From contig CALRHN010000010.1 of the NCBI GenBank assembly GCA_943359425.1, forward strand, positions 1-15,925: 15,925 bases of DNA. Direction: 5' to 3'. A model generated the notes under the pieces. That model made no database searches, was not told the origin of the DNA, and was given only the letters and a program-made list of their open reading frames with translations. The translations under genes and the position numbers were made by a program. The stretch is from Candidatus Nomurabacteria bacterium. GTDB lineage: Bacteria; Patescibacteriota; Minisyncoccia; Phycocordibacterales; UBA9973. Below are positions 12,924-15,925 of the stretch, piece by piece (the first letter of the stretch is position 1; the number at the start of each line of letters is the position of its first letter).

Positions 12924-14849
12924 ATGAACACAAAACATTTCACATTTCTAATATTCGCAATCTTATTCTTCATTGCAGGTATAGCTACGGTTCCGAAACA
13001 GGCTTCGGCTTACAACTGGACTCAGCAAATTGGATCGGGGCAACATGATTGGAGGAGTATGGCTTCTGACTCTACTGGGATGAAATTAGCTGCTGGCGAT
13101 ATGGGTAGTGGAAACGGTGGTTATATTTACACTTCAACTGATGGTGGCCTCACTTGGACAGGACAAACTGCATCGGGCATACACACTTGGTTGGGTATCG
13201 CTTCAGATTCTACAGGGACAAAACTTGTTGCAGGTGACAATAACAGTTTATGCGCGTGCGCAGGAGGTTATATATATACTTCAACCAACGGCGGTGTGAC
13301 ATGGACTCAGCAGACGGGTTCCGGACAGCACAGATGGACGGCAATTACTTCTGATGCTACGGGTACAAAACTAGCGGCGGTTGAAACTTTTGGGAGTGTT
13401 GGTTACATTTACACTTCAATAAATAGCGGTGTCACATGGACTCAGCAGACAAATGCCGGACAAAATTCTTGGTATTCAATAACTTCCGATTCAACAGGTA
13501 CAAAGTTGGCCGCAGGTACCTTGGGTGGGTACATCTATACTTCAACCAACAGTGGTGTCACATGGACACAGCAAATGGCTTCAGGATGGCACTATTGGAC
13601 AGATATTGCTTCTGATACAACAGGAATGAAATTAGCCGCCACTGATAACAATAATAATACCGGTGGATGGGGTTATATATATACTTCAACCAACGGCGGT
13701 GTGACATGGACTGCACAAACCGCGTCAGGGTTGCGTGATTGGTGGAGTATTGCTTCCGATTCCACAGGGATGCGTCTTGTAGCAGGCGTTCTTGGTGGTG
13801 GTTTCCCATATCTGTATACTTCAACTAACAGTGGTCTCACTTGGACTCAGGAGTTTACTCCAGGATCGAGTTCTTGGGTTGCTGTTACTTCCGATTCTAC
13901 AGGCAATAAGCTTGCAGCAGGAAGCGACCACAGCTATATTTGGACGACTATTGTACCCACAACACCCCCATCTGTCAGCACTGTTTCTTCAACAGGTGTA
14001 ACTCAAACTTCCGCAACTTTGAACGGTGCTCTCAATGCAACGAATGGCGCGAACGCAACCACCGACGGTTTCCAATATGGCCCTACTACGGGGTACGGAT
14101 TTACGCTTACACAGGTGGGGTCTTTCGGAGTCGGGCCGTTTACATTAAATGCTGCAGGTCTCGGTTGCGGTATCACGTATCATTATCGTGCATACGCAAC
14201 GAATTCTGCAGGAACAGGATATGGGGCAGATATGACATTCACGACCAATCTCTGCATCGTCAATCCGACTGTTATTACCACAAGCGCTGCTTCGGTTTCC
14301 GGAACTTCTGAAACATTGAACGGCTCCATCACGGCGACAGGTAATGCGAATACTACGGTTCGCGGATTTAACTACGGTCTTACAACAGCCTACGGTTCTA
14401 TAACAACTCAAACCGGTTCATTCGGTACTGGCCCATTCAATACCACTATCACTGGTCTCGTATGTAAAACTGCTTATCATTTTCGCGCGTACGCAACCAA
14501 CTCCGCCGGGACTTCCTATGGAGCTGATATGAATTTTACTACCGCTGATTGTTCAATCGTAGTCACTCCGCCGCCTGGCGGAACGGGAACTTCGACAACA
14601 GGAGCGGGAACAGGAACGAACGCCACTGCCGTTTCATCTTCATCCGCCAAGCAGTGTTCATTGAGCGTCTCGCTCGCACGACAGGCAGATTCTTGTACAC
14701 TGACTATGAAGAATGCGGACTGCTCTGTGACGACGGGAACCGGAACGTATGACGCAGACAAAGGATGCATGCTCGAGAAGAGCAATACTTCTTTTGTTTC
14801 TCAACTCTCATCTCTAATCTCACAATTCACTCCTTCCGCATCCCGTTAA
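12924..14849 (+). CDS. Secreted protein: seven-blade propeller, two Fn3-like domains, C-terminal Cys module
   Basis: A 641-residue exported protein. Residues 1-29 are a signal peptide with likely cleavage after QASA. Residues 30-342 hold seven repeats of 42-49 residues. Each carries a central Trp (as GQHDW), then SDSTGxKLAAG; six also end in YIYTSTxxGxTW, an Asp-box/BNR-type hairpin, so a seven-bladed beta-propeller is likely. In most boxes Asn replaces the usual Asp (STNGGVTW); only the first has STDGG. Residues about 350-441 and 448-540 are two Fn3-like repeats with RAYATNSAGTxYGADM, a kind common in secreted CPR proteins. Each has a Cys pair 29 residues apart (415/444, 514/543). A Gly/Thr/Ser linker leads to the four-Cys module at 578-615. 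There is no C-terminal membrane anchor or LPXTG. Its ligand is unknown; adhesion or sugar binding is plausible. Confidence 0.82.
   Translation: MNTKHFTFLIFAILFFIAGIATVPKQASAYNWTQQIGSGQHDWRSMASDSTGMKLAAGDMGSGNGGYIYTSTDGGLTWTGQTASGIHTWLGIASDSTGTKLVAGDNNSLCACAGGYIYTSTNGGVTWTQQTGSGQHRWTAITSDATGTKLAAVETFGSVGYIYTSINSGVTWTQQTNAGQNSWYSITSDSTGTKLAAGTLGGYIYTSTNSGVTWTQQMASGWHYWTDIASDTTGMKLAATDNNNNTGGWGYIYTSTNGGVTWTAQTASGLRDWWSIASDSTGMRLVAGVLGGGFPYLYTSTNSGLTWTQEFTPGSSSWVAVTSDSTGNKLAAGSDHSYIWTTIVPTTPPSVSTVSSTGVTQTSATLNGALNATNGANATTDGFQYGPTTGYGFTLTQVGSFGVGPFTLNAAGLGCGITYHYRAYATNSAGTGYGADMTFTTNLCIVNPTVITTSAASVSGTSETLNGSITATGNANTTVRGFNYGLTTAYGSITTQTGSFGTGPFNTTITGLVCKTAYHFRAYATNSAGTSYGADMNFTTADCSIVVTPPPGGTGTSTTGAGTGTNATAVSSSSAKQCSLSVSLARQADSCTLTMKNADCSVTTGTGTYDADKGCMLEKSNTSFVSQLSSLISQFTPSASR
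13266..13307 (+). repeat. 42-bp exact repeat, copy 1, within propeller blade
   Basis: This stretch, coding for GGYIYTSTNGGVTW-like sequence, is identical base for base to 13671-13712, exactly 405 bases (135 codons) downstream. Other blades differ in many synonymous positions, so a recent duplication or gene conversion within the gene is likely. Confidence 0.75.
13671..13712 (+). repeat. 42-bp exact repeat, copy 2, within propeller blade
   Basis: Second copy of the segment at 13266-13307; it lies in the fifth blade, whereas copy 1 lies in the second. Being in frame, it could let the gene gain or lose blades by recombination. Confidence 0.75.
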
Positions 14850-14850
14850 C

Positions 14851-14869
14851 AGAGGCTCTTCCCTCTTTT
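14851..14869 (+). terminator. Weak intrinsic terminator candidate after the propeller gene
   Basis: AGAGG, a six-base loop, CCTCT, then a run of four T. It starts one base after the TAA stop. The five-pair stem and short T-run make it weak. Its T-run overlaps the -35 box of the rpsF promoter. Confidence 0.3.
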
Positions 14870-14896
14870 GACAACAGCCCCTTCCTTTGGTAGTAT
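14868..14896 (+). promoter_or_regulatory. Strong promoter of rpsF-ssb
   Basis: A perfect -35 TTGACA (14868-14873), a 17-base spacer and -10 TAGTAT (14891-14896) preceded by TGG as an extended -10. This is the best match to the bacterial housekeeping consensus in the window, as expected for a ribosomal protein gene. Transcription should start near 14903. Confidence 0.75.
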
Positions 14897-14902
14897 GGCT
14901 GT

Positions 14903-14989
14903 ACCGCTTCATTCGCACTGTCCTTACAGGCAGCGCGCAAGGTCCATAATGAGGCGTTTTAATAGTCTTATTTTTAGAAATTTACGCAT
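14903..14989 (+). promoter_or_regulatory. rpsF 5' leader, possible autoregulatory structure
   Basis: About 87 bases of untranslated leader, unlike the leaderless genes around it. The 5' half is GC-rich, with ACCG near 14903 and a small hairpin CTGT-CCTT-ACAG (14918-14929) flanked by CGC and GCG. The 3' half is AT-rich up to the start codon and has no Shine-Dalgarno. Leaders of rpsF in many bacteria carry an S6:S18-binding RNA with a CCG-containing bulge; this could be a variant, but I cannot confirm the fold. Confidence 0.3.
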
Positions 14990-15487
14990 ATGGAAGAAGA
15001 AACAAAGGGCATGGAGAGCGAGAATCGGGTCTACGAACTCGGCTTTCTCTTCGTCCCGACGATTCCTGAAGAGAATATCGCAGGCGAATTCACGGCCCTC
15101 AAGGACGTGATCGAAGCCTCTGGCGCGAAAGTCATCTCCGAAGAGATGCCTCGCTACATGGAGCTTGCCTACACGATGGAGCGCGTCATCGCGAACAAGA
15201 CGAGCAAGTTCGGATACGGCTATTTCGGCTGGATCAAGTTCGAACTCGATCCTGCGTCGCTCGTAACACTCAAAGAGGCCTGCGCGATGAATGAGAAGCT
15301 CATCCGCTTCCTCCTCGTGAAGACGGTCCGCGAGAGCACGCTTGCCTCGAAGAAGTCATTTACCGGCGCTGGTGCCGGCAGTAAGAAGCGCGCTCCTGCC
15401 AAAGCAGGGGAGGCGCCGGTCGAAATAAACAAGGAAGAGATTGACCGCGAGATTGATGCAATGGTTGCACCTGACGTGGTACAATAA
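14990..15487 (+). CDS. rpsF: Small ribosomal subunit protein bS6
   Basis: Protein S6 of the 30S subunit, which binds 16S rRNA together with S18. The ferredoxin-like S6 core begins at YELGFLFVPTIPEENIAG and includes VISEEMPRYMELAYTMER, GYGYFGWIKFELDP and NEKLIRFLLVKTVRES. At 165 residues it is longer than the 95-135 of most bacteria, because of a C-terminal tail: a basic, Ala/Gly-rich stretch (GAGAGSKKRAPAKAG) and then an acidic helix (INKEEIDREIDAM). ATG 14990 gives MEEETKGMESENR; an in-frame ATG at 15011 is also possible. The gene has a strong promoter and a leader of its own, and its last codons contain the -10 box for ssb. Confidence 0.93.
   Translation: MEEETKGMESENRVYELGFLFVPTIPEENIAGEFTALKDVIEASGAKVISEEMPRYMELAYTMERVIANKTSKFGYGYFGWIKFELDPASLVTLKEACAMNEKLIRFLLVKTVRESTLASKKSFTGAGAGSKKRAPAKAGEAPVEINKEEIDREIDAMVAPDVVQ
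15477..15485 (+). promoter_or_regulatory. Extended -10 promoter of ssb inside the rpsF 3' end
   Basis: TGGTACAAT, identical to the -10 region at 12586, overlaps the last rpsF codons and stop. It ends nine bases before the ssb ATG, so the leader would be about three bases. No -35 is seen at 17 bases. It may give ssb extra transcription beyond the rpsF promoter. Confidence 0.5.
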
Positions 15488-15494
15488 AACTACT

Positions 15495-15925
15495 ATGTAT
15501 CTCAACAAAGCATTGATTATCGGCAACCTCACCCGCGACCCTGAAATGCGGGCATTGCCATCAGGCATCAAAGTCACGAGCTTTTCGCTCGCGACGAACC
15601 GCAGCTGGAAGGACGCCAACGGTGCTCGCCAGGATGCGACCGAATTCCACAACGTCGTCGCTTTCGCGAAACCGGCGGAACTCATCGCTCAGTACTGCAA
15701 GAAAGGTTCTTCGCTCTATGTCGAAGGCCGCATGCAGACGCGAAGCTGGGAGAAAGACGGTGAGAAGAAATACCGCACCGAGATCGTTGTCGAGAATTTC
15801 CAGTTCGGTCCGCGCCCAACAGGCGCCGGCGGAGCATCCGGTGAGATGGGGGACAAACAGCCTTCATCAGCAAAATCTTCATCTGCCGAGAAAGAGATCG
15901 ATACGATCGAATATCCGCAGGAAGA
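15495..15925 (+). CDS. ssb: Single-stranded DNA-binding protein (3' end outside window)
   Basis: SSB coats single-stranded DNA during replication and repair and is the substrate on which RecO acts. The frame is open to the window edge; 143 residues are visible. The OB-fold begins MYLNKALIIGNLTRDPEMR, with LPSGIKVTSFSLATNRSW, TEFHNVVAFAKPAELIAQYC, KGSSLYVEGRMQTRSW and VVENFQFGPRP, all typical of bacterial SSB. After about residue 110 a Gly/Ser-rich flexible tail runs towards an acidic end (EIDTIEYPQE), although the true C-terminal tip is not seen. The position just after rpsF is the standard bacterial order rpsF-ssb(-rpsR). The start is seven bases after the rpsF stop, without a Shine-Dalgarno but with a nearby -10 box. 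Confidence 0.93.
   Translation, partial: MYLNKALIIGNLTRDPEMRALPSGIKVTSFSLATNRSWKDANGARQDATEFHNVVAFAKPAELIAQYCKKGSSLYVEGRMQTRSWEKDGEKKYRTEIVVENFQFGPRPTGAGGASGEMGDKQPSSAKSSSAEKEIDTIEYPQE

Noticed and set aside
14895..15110. Short open frame overlapping the rpsF leader and 5' end
   Set aside because: It begins within the -10 box and runs out of frame through the recognised S6 gene; no support as a gene.
1..15925. Reassigned TGA (Gly) as in Gracilibacteria/SR1
   Set aside because: Several family-length proteins end exactly at TGA and none of the recognised genes contains an in-frame TGA.

Overview
The window reads as a piece of a small-genome bacterium of the Candidate Phyla Radiation (Patescibacteria), most likely a Parcubacteria-type lineage. 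The reasons are compact all-plus-strand gene packing with many overlaps or 3-nt gaps, almost no Shine-Dalgarno sequences, an IleRS that ends without the usual bacterial zinc tail, a short RecO, and secreted proteins with propeller and Fn3-like repeats of a kind common in that group. This placement is inference from gene style; no rRNA or long marker is present. TGA behaves as an ordinary stop codon (HAD, GlyRS, AI-2E-like and MetRS genes all end in it), so the recoded CPR lineages are unlikely. Core genes are GC-rich (about 58-62% in sampled lines), with two visibly AT-richer stretches: 6802-7645, and the repeat protein at 12924-14849.

Layout, all on the + strand. Positions 1-3535: the 3' end of ileS, a HAD-family phosphatase, a UlaG-like metallo-beta-lactamase-fold hydrolase, an EamA/DMT-type ten-helix transporter and recO. 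Positions 3551-5476: a 641-residue signal-anchored, cysteine-free surface protein. Positions 5510-6805: glycyl-tRNA synthetase. Positions 6802-7645: an AT-rich pair, a cysteine-rich membrane-anchored small protein and a Nudix hydrolase. Positions 7649-12475: an M16 zinc peptidase, an AI-2E-family membrane protein, methionyl-tRNA synthetase and a TatD-family metal-dependent nuclease. Positions 12476-12629: an intergenic spacer with a perfect palindrome, a perfect hairpin and a heptamer repeat. Positions 12630-14849: a small membrane-anchored protein and a large secreted protein (seven propeller blades plus two Fn3-like domains) that share the same four-cysteine C-terminal module. Positions 14850-15925: a strong promoter, a leader, rpsF and the start of ssb.

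The housekeeping genes (three aminoacyl-tRNA synthetases, recO, rpsF, ssb, TatD-type nuclease) serve translation and DNA maintenance. Between them sit genes for the cell envelope and secretion. No CRISPR array, tRNA, rRNA, insertion sequence or obvious defence system is seen. The most unusual signals are: (i) a recurrent extended -10 motif TG[CG]TAnnAT, placed exactly 6 nt before the start codon at three genes, with a plain -10 box at the same distance before recO, which predicts leaderless mRNAs; (ii) a shared four-cysteine module in two neighbouring surface genes and a related duplicated cysteine pattern in a third; (iii) seven-base-period tandem repeats in two spacers, one of which runs into the glyS start.
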